27,984 nt of DNA, from contig CAZSAL010000037.1 in the NCBI GenBank assembly GCA_964604825.1, positions 1-27,984 on the forward strand, written 5' to 3'. Positions within the stretch are counted from its first letter, which is position 1. Every line of letters starts with the position of its first letter. The stretch is from CAZSAL01 sp964604825. Its GTDB lineage: Bacteria; Elusimicrobiota; Elusimicrobia; 2-01-FULL-59-12. The notes under the pieces were generated by a model. That model had not been told where the DNA came from. It did not search any database and worked only from the letters and a program-made list of their open reading frames with translations. Below are positions 14,069 through 20,316 of this stretch, piece by piece. The translations under genes and the position numbers were made by a program.

Positions 14069-15502
14069 ATGAAAATTCGTCTTTCCTTGTTAGTCCCATC
14101 GATAATATTGGCCGCCCTGGCATCGGTTGCGTCTGCGAATCCGGCAGTAACGGTTCTTTCTCCGGACCACATCGCCACAGGCAATCCTGCGTTCACTCTG
14201 GAACTGGATGGCACGGGTTTCGTCTCGGGATCGGTCATCGTATGGAATGGCACGGCAATGCCAACCACCTATGTTAACTCCGGAACGCTCAGAACTATGG
14301 TGCCTGCTTCTTATGTGGCAGCGCGCGGCTATGTGCCGCTTCATGTGAAGAATCCCGATGGTACCGTTTCCACGCCCACCTGTTATTTTGGAGTGGATCT
14401 TGTCCCCGTTATAAACAGTGTCGTTCCCTCTTCAACCAGCGCAGGCAGTCCGGCATTTACGATGACGGTGCTGGGAGCGAACTATGCGCCGGACTCGGTG
14501 GTCCTATGGAACGGGACTGCTCTTGCCACCACCTATGTTTGTGTAACACAGATCAACGCCGTAGTTCCCGCGGCAAATATCGCATCACCAGGGAGCGCTT
14601 CTATAACTGTGTCTAATCCTGATCCAGGAGGCGTTTCTAATGCAGTGACTTTTACAATAACGACAAACCCTGCGCCTCCTAAAGCGCCTGTCCTTTCAGG
14701 AATCAGCCCCGCCTCAGCGGCGGTGGGAGGGCCGGCATTTGCTCTGACGGTTACCGGTTCCAATTTCACTTCCGGCTCGGCGGTGCAGTGGAACGGTACG
14801 GCTCTTCCCACAACGTTCATTTCCGCCAGCCAGCTTAAGGGAAGTGTTTCTTCTTCTAATCTGTCTCAGCGCGGTACAGTATCTATTTCAGTTCTTGATA
14901 TGACGAACGGTGTTTCCAATTCCCAGCCGTTCAATATATGTCTTATTCCGGTGATCATCAGCCTGAGTCCTGCTTCTACAAATTCCGGTAATCCCGGTTT
15001 AACCTTGACGGTAAACGGTAAAAATTTTGCCGCTGATTCCATCGCGCGCTGGAATGGTTCGAATCTGACTACAGTGTTCATCAGCTCCACTCAATTGACA
15101 GCGCAGATTGGCGCTGCGGGCATGTCCAGAGCGGCAGCGGTAACCATAGACGTGGTGAATGCGTCGCCTGGCGGAACTTCCAATACTATGCCCTTTTTGG
15201 TCGGGAATGGAACGCAGGGTGTGATATCGGATCTGTCTCAAGTTCGCGTTTTTCCCAACCCCTGGCGCGCGGATCAGCATGGCGGGGTCCTGGTTACGTT
15301 TGATCATCTGTTCCCGGGCAGCACGATAAAACTTTTCACAATTTCTGCCCGCTGGATCAAGTCGCTTCAGTCGGATAATGGAGTAGCAACGTGGGATCTG
15401 ACAAATGATGCAGGCGAAAAAGTGGCTTCTGGATATTATTTTTATGTCATTACCGACAGCCAGAACGATCGTGCCCGGGGCAAGCTGGCAATAATAAGGT
15501 AA
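14069..15502 (+). CDS. Secreted IPT/TIG-repeat protein with FlgD-like C-terminal domain
   Basis: This looks like an exported or surface protein. Residues 1-23 are a signal peptide (MKIRLSLLVPSIILAALASVASA). Four immunoglobulin-like IPT/TIG repeats follow at about 26-108, 112-197, 206-290 and 293-378. Each contains PxhxSxxPxxxxxGxPxFxhTVxGxNF and a VxWNGTALPTTF-like core, so they probably arose by tandem duplication. Residues 391-477 resemble the FlgD Ig-like or sorting-type domain that ends many exported proteins of Elusimicrobia-like bacteria: VRVFPNPWR, LFPGSTIKLFTISARWIKSL, ATWDLTNDAGEKVASGYYFYVI. Whether this tail is an export signal or only a structural domain is unknown. ATG 14069 is preferred over TTG 14063 because it has AAGG upstream and begins a clean signal peptide. 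A metallothionein-like gene follows after 9 bp. Confidence 0.88.
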   Translation: MKIRLSLLVPSIILAALASVASANPAVTVLSPDHIATGNPAFTLELDGTGFVSGSVIVWNGTAMPTTYVNSGTLRTMVPASYVAARGYVPLHVKNPDGTVSTPTCYFGVDLVPVINSVVPSSTSAGSPAFTMTVLGANYAPDSVVLWNGTALATTYVCVTQINAVVPAANIASPGSASITVSNPDPGGVSNAVTFTITTNPAPPKAPVLSGISPASAAVGGPAFALTVTGSNFTSGSAVQWNGTALPTTFISASQLKGSVSSSNLSQRGTVSISVLDMTNGVSNSQPFNICLIPVIISLSPASTNSGNPGLTLTVNGKNFAADSIARWNGSNLTTVFISSTQLTAQIGAAGMSRAAAVTIDVVNASPGGTSNTMPFLVGNGTQGVISDLSQVRVFPNPWRADQHGGVLVTFDHLFPGSTIKLFTISARWIKSLQSDNGVATWDLTNDAGEKVASGYYFYVITDSQNDRARGKLAIIR

Positions 15503-15511
15503 TTCTAATAT

Positions 15512-15733
15512 ATGGTTAAAAAAATATCGGATGACTCCGAAGATGAATACTGGCAGAGCGCCTGTCCTACCTGCGGACTTCCTGAAGATCAATGGATGGG
15601 GGATGGCGGTAGAGGGTTTGAGCAGGGAGGCGAACTCTATTGCTGTGAAGGCTGCGCAGAGGGAGCGGGGTGTACCTGCTCTGTAATTCCTCCGTCAAAA
15701 ACAATCAAGCGTAAAATCATTTCCCAGCGTTAA
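15512..15733 (+). CDS. Small metallothionein-like cysteine-rich protein
   Basis: The 73-aa protein has seven cysteines: C18 and C21 (CPTC), C44 and C45 with C48 (YCCEGCAEG), and C54 and C56 (GCTC). The block YCCxxCAxGxGCTC resembles the C-terminal block of small bacterial metallothionein-like proteins, so binding of zinc or another soft metal is likely. The N-terminus is acidic and the C-terminus basic (IKRKIISQR). It starts 9 bp after the IPT-protein stop, without a signal peptide, so it is cytosolic and probably transcribed with that gene. The link between the two is not understood. A two-CXXC zinc ribbon is the alternative reading. Confidence 0.75.
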   Translation: MVKKISDDSEDEYWQSACPTCGLPEDQWMGDGGRGFEQGGELYCCEGCAEGAGCTCSVIPPSKTIKRKIISQR

Positions 15734-15768
15734 TTGCATCAATCTAATCCGCCAAAAATCGGACGGAG

Positions 15769-15801
15769 GAGACTGTTTCTTGTGAGTTTTTTTACAGTCT
15801 C
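15769..15801. terminator. Inverted repeat between convergent genes, possible terminator
   Basis: GAGACTGT (15769-15776) pairs with ACAGTCTC (15794-15801) around a 17-base loop containing a T7 run. It touches the stop codon of the small minus-strand gene at 15800. There is no T tract after the stem in either direction, so termination is only a possibility. Confidence 0.35.
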
Positions 15802-15961
15802 AATTCAATTCGTGCGTTCCCGGAGAGCCGGACTCCATCAGTCGCTCAAGCTGATCCATTGCCGCGTTCATGTACCTGCGATACCGCATGCGCCGGACAG
15901 CCTCCACATGCGCGGAAGTTCTTCGGAGCGTCCTTCCTGATTTTCGTTTCTTATGTGCCAT
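15800..15961 (-). CDS. Small basic protein of unknown function (53 aa)
   Basis: This short frame starts at ATG 15961 and stops at TGA 15800. The product MAHKKRKSGRTLRRT... is very basic in its first 30 residues (K/R-rich, with VRRMRYRRYM) and then forms an amphipathic helix-like segment (NAAMDQLERLMES). Such a composition suits a nucleic-acid or ribosome-associated protein, but no family is recognised. It lies 42 bp downstream of the EVE-domain gene on the same strand. There is no clear ribosome site, so the call rests on composition and on filling an otherwise empty gap. Confidence 0.45.
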   Translation of the reverse strand: MAHKKRKSGRTLRRTSAHVEAVRRMRYRRYMNAAMDQLERLMESGSPGTHELN

Positions 15962-16003
15962 TAATTTTATTTTAGCTCTTGCACCGGTTTAGAACACATT
16001 AAA

Positions 16004-16459
16004 TTACTGATGGCTGCAAAGGTTTTGTATCGTCTCCCACTCAACAGGGGTAACGGGCTGGATGGAAAAGCGTTTGCGTCTGACCAGAACCATGTGCTGC
16101 AGGAGAGGATGATTTTTGATGGAGCTCAACGGCTGCGGCTTTGTGAAGATTTTCAAAAGGGATATGTCTACCTGAACCCAGCGCGGACGGCTGGGAGAGG
16201 AAGCCGGATCGAATTGATTGCCGGTGCGGTCAAACTGCGTAGGATCGGCATAAGCCTCGCGGACAATTTCCATTTCGCCCATAACAGCGCAGGAATTAGT
16301 TTCGGCATGACAGAAAAGCGCTCGATCTCCTTTTTTCATGGCCCTTAGAAAACTCCGGGCTTTATAGTTGCGTACTCCGTCCCAGCATGTAGTTCCCGCC
16401 TTCTGCAGGTCCTGAATAGAAAAGACAGCAGGGTCAGACTTGAAGAGCCAGTAGCGCAT
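16004..16459 (-). CDS. EVE-domain protein
   Basis: EVE domains are PUA-like folds that recognise modified bases in DNA or RNA. The 151-aa protein is a single EVE domain, the usual length. It opens with MRYWLFKSDP and has the hallmark CWDGVRNYKARSFLRAMKKGDRALFCHAE (25-53, with W26, R30, N31, A34, R35). Then come GEMEIVREAYADPTQFD and WVQVDISLLKIF, and the closing MVLVRRKRFSIQPVTPVEWETI. All standard pieces are intact. The start has AAGG just upstream, inside a small hairpin. It follows the HD-domain gene by 12 bp and is almost certainly in the same transcript. What base it reads is unknown. Confidence 0.93.
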   Translation of the reverse strand: MRYWLFKSDPAVFSIQDLQKAGTTCWDGVRNYKARSFLRAMKKGDRALFCHAETNSCAVMGEMEIVREAYADPTQFDRTGNQFDPASSPSRPRWVQVDISLLKIFTKPQPLSSIKNHPLLQHMVLVRRKRFSIQPVTPVEWETIQNLCSHQ

Positions 16460-16461
16460 AC

Positions 16462-16476
16462 CTTAACCCGGTTAAG
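16462..16476. promoter_or_regulatory. Small hairpin over the ribosome site of the EVE gene
   Basis: CTTAAC-CCG-GTTAAG is a 6-bp inverted repeat spanning the HD-gene stop region and the AAGG site of the EVE gene. If folded in the mRNA it would hide that site. The small size makes this tentative. Confidence 0.3.
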
Positions 16477-17773
16477 ATAATTTGTTCCCCTGTGTTATTT
16501 GAACGCCAAGGATTTTTTTTCGGTTCTTTTTCAGCCATGCCGCGGCTTTGTCATAAATCGATGGATCAACGTAAACATAATCTCCGGCCACGGAGGGCAC
16601 TTTCTTCAGGATTTCCGAAAGTTCCGTGGAAAGGGCGATGGACTTGTCGTCCCGGCGCAGAACCGGGAACTCCGGCGTCTGGTAGGGACGCATGTTGTCC
16701 GACCGCCTGATCTGTTCTTTGGGGAATATTTCACATGCCGCCTGATAAATCCGTTTTCCAGTACCGGAAGATCCCTGTGGAGGCTCATATAACAGCGCGA
16801 AGTGCCGGCGTTCTACGATCCTGCGCGCCGAATCATGATTCGAAAGCCTTATTGAGGCAAGCACTTCGTTATCTGTCATGGACAGGTGAAAGGACGATGC
16901 CTTTATGTCTCCCTGTCTGGGATACCATTCCCGCATGAAATCCAGCAGATAAAGCGCGTAGATCTGGCTTACGGGATGGCAGTAAACCGTCTTGAACATG
17001 AAATAGCGGGCAAGCATCATCGCTTCGGCCGATGGCAGACCTCCCTGGCGTATGCCGAGAGTAAGATCTTCCGGCGACTGTTCGGAGCGTGGAAGAATGC
17101 GGATGGTGTCGATCAGCCGGTGATGATCTATATGGCCGTATGCCACTCCCACATGATAAGAGTCGCGCAGCAGGTAATCCATGCGGTCTACGCCGAAAGC
17201 GTCGCCGGTGATGATCTCGGAAAGGATTCGTTCCCATCGGGTCAGAGGTTTGTTGCCCCACGATGTCCACTTTTCGTTGCCAACAGCCAGTTTGGCTATA
17301 TCGCCGGCTTTAAGTTCAGGCTGCATGTCTTTCCAGACCGGCAGAAGCAGTTCATTTTGAATCAAATCCGCCGTCAGCCGTTCGTGCGAATACTCCCGAG
17401 GGAGGATTTCTTCAGCCGCATGTGAAAAAGGAAGATGTCCTATATCGTGACACAGGGCGGCCATTCTCAGCGCGCGCCGCCAGTATGCGTTTTCCTCAGA
17501 AGATTTTGGCAAAAGTTTTGCCAGATCGACAGGTTGTTCCTCATCGCGGCTTCCGGTGATTGAATCGTATAGCCGCCCAGCCAGTTCCATGGCGCCCAAT
17601 GAATGCTCAAAACGACTGTGAGATGCGCCCGGATAAAGGAGGCAGGTCAGTCCAAGCTGGCGAATGTAGCGGAGGCGTTGAACCAGGCAGGAATCCACTG
17701 CGCGCCTCTCGCTTGAATCAAAGCGAATCGTCGCATGAACAGGGTCCCGGATCTCGTAGGAAGTTTCAGCCAT
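16472..17773 (-). CDS. HD-domain phosphohydrolase (dGTPase/SAMHD1-like)
   Basis: Proteins of this family hydrolyse phosphate bonds, often of dNTPs, with a divalent metal. The 433-aa protein has PVHATIRFDSSERRAVDSCLVQRLRYIRQLG (11-41). Next is GASHSRFEHSLGAMELAG with H52 and H57, then the HD pair H109-D110 in ALCHDIGHLPFSHAAE, and the distal aspartate region GDAFGVDRMDYLLRDSYHVGVAYG. This order matches the bacterial relatives of SAMHD1 rather than the shorter YfbR group. Substrate and any activator are unknown. Start ATG 17773 begins MAETSYEIRDP, which is typical of the family. It is divergent from the metzincin gene and heads the HD-EVE-small-protein unit. Confidence 0.93.
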   Translation of the reverse strand: MAETSYEIRDPVHATIRFDSSERRAVDSCLVQRLRYIRQLGLTCLLYPGASHSRFEHSLGAMELAGRLYDSITGSRDEEQPVDLAKLLPKSSEENAYWRRALRMAALCHDIGHLPFSHAAEEILPREYSHERLTADLIQNELLLPVWKDMQPELKAGDIAKLAVGNEKWTSWGNKPLTRWERILSEIITGDAFGVDRMDYLLRDSYHVGVAYGHIDHHRLIDTIRILPRSEQSPEDLTLGIRQGGLPSAEAMMLARYFMFKTVYCHPVSQIYALYLLDFMREWYPRQGDIKASSFHLSMTDNEVLASIRLSNHDSARRIVERRHFALLYEPPQGSSGTGKRIYQAACEIFPKEQIRRSDNMRPYQTPEFPVLRRDDKSIALSTELSEILKKVPSVAGDYVYVDPSIYDKAAAWLKKNRKKILGVQITQGNKLS

Positions 17774-17779
17774 CGAGGA

Positions 17780-17802
17780 CTATTGTACCGCAATTACAAT
17801 AG
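17780..17802. promoter_or_regulatory. Inverted repeat upstream of the HD gene, possible operator
   Basis: CTATTGT (17780-17786) and ACAATAG (17796-17802) are perfect inverted arms separated by nine bases. They lie 6 bp upstream of the HD-gene start in the divergent spacer. It could be an operator or a leader hairpin. Confidence 0.35.
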
Positions 17803-17890
17803 GTCTTCCGGGCAAAAAATTTACATGAGTTAACAAATCCGTTCCTTGCGGATCCGTTGATCGAGGGCTAGCTTAGCGGTGGAGGTTGAG

Positions 17891-19225
17891 ATGCTTAGAA
17901 TACTTCCCCTTCGCTCAGCAATTCTCATCTTCGTTTTCAGTCTGGCAGTCGGAGCAGGCAGTCTCTCCCCCATTCAGTTTCTCGATCAGGCCATGCAAAG
18001 CACTTCCCTTAATGAGAAAATTGTCGCTTTGCGGTCGTTGATCCGTCTATTCCCGGCTAATTCGGCGACTTCCAGGGCGCATGACGATCTAATCTCTCTG
18101 CTTGCTTATTCCAACCGCACGGAAGAAGCCTTCCAGGAATATGTCCAGCGCCGTACTCCTGAGAATAGTCAGGATGGTCTGGATTTTACCTACTTTGATT
18201 ATTTGCTGCGCACCGGTCGATACGGGCAGCTACTGCGGGAAACGTCCATCGTGCCGAATGGTATGCGCGATTTCATTCGTGATGAACAACTGATGGAGCT
18301 GCGGGTCCAGGCTCTTCTGGCGCAGGGACGCTACCAGATTGCGCGTCAGGCAGTAGAACAGTTCCTGGAAATATATGCCGGAGACGGTATTGAAGGCAGC
18401 CGCTTCGAAGGAGAAGTGCGCAGCATCCAGTTCCTTGACAGGCACCTGCGGACGCTGGAACGCAGGCAGGGGGTGGCTGGGAAACCGTTGTTCACAGGGG
18501 CCGTGCCAGACAGCCTCAGGGATTGGAGCCATCGCACCGACGTGCCGGTCGTCTATTACAAGCTTCTGCCCGCGCATCCGTCAGGCCAGCTCCATGAACC
18601 GCTTCTGGCCGGACGCCATGAAGGCGATGATTTCTTCATGGCACAAACCGTCGAATTGAACCGCGGGTTTTCATACATCAGCGGCGGTAAGTTCTCGCTT
18701 AAATTCGAAGGCGTTCACACGCTTTATGTTCAGGAAGGCGGCGTTGATCCCATGGATATGGGCGGGCGGGTCCTGACATCGCGTGTTTATCTCCATACGA
18801 TTCCCCAGCTATACCGGCTGGCAGGAAAAGCATACGTGGTTCTCATAGATTTCCGTCAGTCCGCAGAATCGGAAGCCGCCTATATGGGAGACGGGCTGAT
18901 CCACGTGTCCGCGAGCCATTTCAATACCATGGTTCTGATGCACGAGATCCTGCATGGGCTCGGCGCCACCCACCAGGATTGGAATACGCTTGTCAGCGAG
19001 GGGTATAAGTTCGATCCTGATGACCGCGGCCTGATGACCTTTGGTCCCAGGGGCAGCCTGCAGGACTTCGGCCTGGAAGAAAAAAACCGCGCGGTGCTTG
19101 GCTGGCCGCGCGTGCCGTTGATCCATCTTTCCTCGGAAACGGCCAGCCTGCCCGTAGAGAAAAACCTGATTTTCGAAGCAAATACCGCAGAAGCCCCACA
19201 GGACGCCCACCACCTTTCATCCTAG
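17891..19225 (+). CDS. Secreted metzincin-like metalloprotease with unusual N-terminal region
   Basis: No precise family is recognised, but the C-terminal part carries a full metzincin zinc site: HEILHGLGATH (H351, E352, H355, H361). A possible Met-turn, GLMTFG, has M382. This predicts a zinc endopeptidase. Residues 1-23 are a signal peptide (MLRILPLRSAILIFVFSLAVGAG), so it acts outside the cytoplasm. Residues 26-190 are helical with TPR-like pacing (FLDQAMQSTSLNEKIVALRSLIRLFP, TEEAFQEYVQRR, ARQAVEQFLEIYAG). Residues 205-345 are probably beta-rich and precede the catalytic site. I chose ATG 17891, which has GGAGGT four bases upstream, over GTG 17879; the product is 444 aa. It is followed by a terminator-like hairpin. 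Proteolytic activity is inferred from the motif only. Confidence 0.75.
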   Translation: MLRILPLRSAILIFVFSLAVGAGSLSPIQFLDQAMQSTSLNEKIVALRSLIRLFPANSATSRAHDDLISLLAYSNRTEEAFQEYVQRRTPENSQDGLDFTYFDYLLRTGRYGQLLRETSIVPNGMRDFIRDEQLMELRVQALLAQGRYQIARQAVEQFLEIYAGDGIEGSRFEGEVRSIQFLDRHLRTLERRQGVAGKPLFTGAVPDSLRDWSHRTDVPVVYYKLLPAHPSGQLHEPLLAGRHEGDDFFMAQTVELNRGFSYISGGKFSLKFEGVHTLYVQEGGVDPMDMGGRVLTSRVYLHTIPQLYRLAGKAYVVLIDFRQSAESEAAYMGDGLIHVSASHFNTMVLMHEILHGLGATHQDWNTLVSEGYKFDPDDRGLMTFGPRGSLQDFGLEEKNRAVLGWPRVPLIHLSSETASLPVEKNLIFEANTAEAPQDAHHLSS

Positions 19226-19255
19226 ATGTTTTTTGACTCCTTTCCCAAAAAACAA

Positions 19256-19294
19256 GACCCATGAAATTCATAGGTCATCCGGGACCGTTTTTTT
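19256..19294 (+). terminator. Probable terminator after the metzincin gene
   Basis: GACCCATGAA pairs with TTCATAGGTC (19256-19276) and GGTC can also pair with GACC at 19283-19286. A run of seven T follows (19288-19294). It lies 30 bp after the stop. Confidence 0.55.
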
Positions 19295-19375
19295 AGCCTC
19301 GCGGCCCATGGAAACACCGCGGCAATTGCTTTATAAAAGAGCATAAGTAATTAACGAACGGAAAAGGAAACGGTA

Positions 19376-19624
19376 ATGACAACTCGAATGTGTCCGGTCT
19401 GCAAGCATGACATGGTTAACCGCAAGGTGGAACACGCCTACTGGCACGATGATATTCTCGTGGCGGTGGTAAAGGAAGTTCCTTCATGGGTTTGCCTGCT
19501 CTGCGGCCACCGCATCATGGAGCATAAGGTAACTACTACGCTCCGTAATATAGTGGAAGATTACATTCGTTTGGGCAAAACTTTTCCCATTCCGTCGACT
19601 ATGTACCGGCCGGTCCCATCTTAA
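19376..19624 (+). CDS. YgiT-type zinc finger protein
   Basis: The 82-aa protein has two CXXC knuckles, C6-C9 (MCPVCK) and C40-C43 (WVCLLCG), arranged as in the YgiT/MqsA N-terminal zinc-binding domain. Between them is the family's beta hairpin segment (KVEHAYWHDDILVAVVKEVPSWVC). Residues 52-68 (VTTTLRNIVEDYIRLGK) form a helix. There is no helix-turn-helix half, so it is not a complete MqsA antitoxin, and no toxin gene adjoins it. Members of this small family are often annotated as standalone zinc-finger proteins of unknown role. AAAAGGAAA supplies a ribosome site. It may be co-transcribed with the membrane-anchored protein 38 bp downstream. Confidence 0.8.
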   Translation: MTTRMCPVCKHDMVNRKVEHAYWHDDILVAVVKEVPSWVCLLCGHRIMEHKVTTTLRNIVEDYIRLGKTFPIPSTMYRPVPS

Positions 19625-19662
19625 GGACGCCGGATTCTGGGGCAGACTAGGAGGATGCGAAG

Positions 19663-20154
19663 ATGAATATAAAAAAGATCCTGTACAACGGTGGTTTTGC
19701 GACACTTGGTGTTGGACTATTAGTAGGAATGGCGGTTCTCCAGGCTAATGGACGCAAGTCTTCTGAAGACGTGCTCGCACAGGGCGATTCCCTGACGTCT
19801 TCGCAGCCGGAAACCTTTGATATGAGCTCGAATACGGCTCCTGTCAATCAGGTTTCCTCCGTGACTCCTGCTGATCCGAGCCGGAATACCCTGGCGCCGA
19901 TGCCGGTAACAGCTGCTGCGCAGCCGGTCTTGAAAAATATCCGGTCATTTTCCATCTTTGATTCCGCCAACAAGGCCGGGACAAAGAAAGGGTTCGCAGT
20001 GACGAGGAATAATCTCCGTGCTGCAAAAGCCTATTACAAAAAGCTTTCGGGCTCTGCAACGGTCGTCATCAAGGCCGAAACAAAGCCCGGCAAGTTTCAG
20101 ACGGTAACTCCGGAGGAGTTCTCGCAGTACATTGCCAGCCATATCGGCGGCTGA
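19663..20154 (+). CDS. Membrane-anchored protein of unknown function
   Basis: I do not recognise this family. The 163-aa product starts MNIKKILYNG after a strong AGGAGG ribosome site (8-base spacing). One membrane segment or uncleaved signal lies at 11-28 (GFATLGVGLLVGMAVLQA). A flexible S/T/P/Q-rich linker follows (35-90). A compact basic C-terminal part spans 92-163, with KKGFAVTRNNLRAAKAYYKKLSG and a beta-like TVVIKAETKPGKFQTVTPEEFSQYIASHIGG. The layout suggests an inner-membrane anchor presenting a small periplasmic domain. A strong terminator follows directly, so this gene ends the transcript. Confidence 0.75.
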   Translation: MNIKKILYNGGFATLGVGLLVGMAVLQANGRKSSEDVLAQGDSLTSSQPETFDMSSNTAPVNQVSSVTPADPSRNTLAPMPVTAAAQPVLKNIRSFSIFDSANKAGTKKGFAVTRNNLRAAKAYYKKLSGSATVVIKAETKPGKFQTVTPEEFSQYIASHIGG

Positions 20155-20179
20155 AAACAAACTCCGTCGCAGCTATAAG

Positions 20180-20216
20180 GGAAAGACCGCTATCCGACCC
20201 CGGTGCGGTCTTTTCC
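20180..20216 (+). terminator. Rho-independent terminator
   Basis: AAAGACCGC (20182-20190) pairs perfectly with GCGGTCTTT (20205-20213) across a 14-base loop, followed by TTCCTTTAT. It lies 26 bp after the stop of the membrane-anchored protein and before the converging GH94 gene. The A-run on the 5' side could let it work on the minus strand too. Confidence 0.85.
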
Positions 20217-20230
20217 TTTATGTCTTTTGA

Positions 20231-20316
20231 CGTCGTCCCGGTAAGCTTTAGACCGGGACCAATCAGTAAGTATTCTTTTGGGGTTGGTCCCCGGCCCGCG
20301 GATTGTCGGGGTGACG
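20231..20316. repeat. Palindromic element, family A copy 4 (CGTCCCGG subtype)
   Basis: The 86-bp element has ends CGTCGTCCCGG and CGGGGTGACG. The first half is a hairpin (GTCCCGGtaagctttaGACCGGGAC), and the second half contains GGTCCCCGGCC...TCGGGGTGAC. It ends exactly at the base before the GH94 stop codon. Confidence 0.85.

Noticed and set aside
16886..17425. Plus-strand frame of 179 aa opposite the HD gene
   Set aside because: It is antisense to a gene with complete HD motifs and has no ribosome site or domain.
19376..20154. Toxin-antitoxin pair (YgiT zinc finger with neighbour)
   Set aside because: The neighbour is membrane-anchored with a long linker and no toxin fold, and the zinc-finger protein lacks the DNA-binding half of MqsA.
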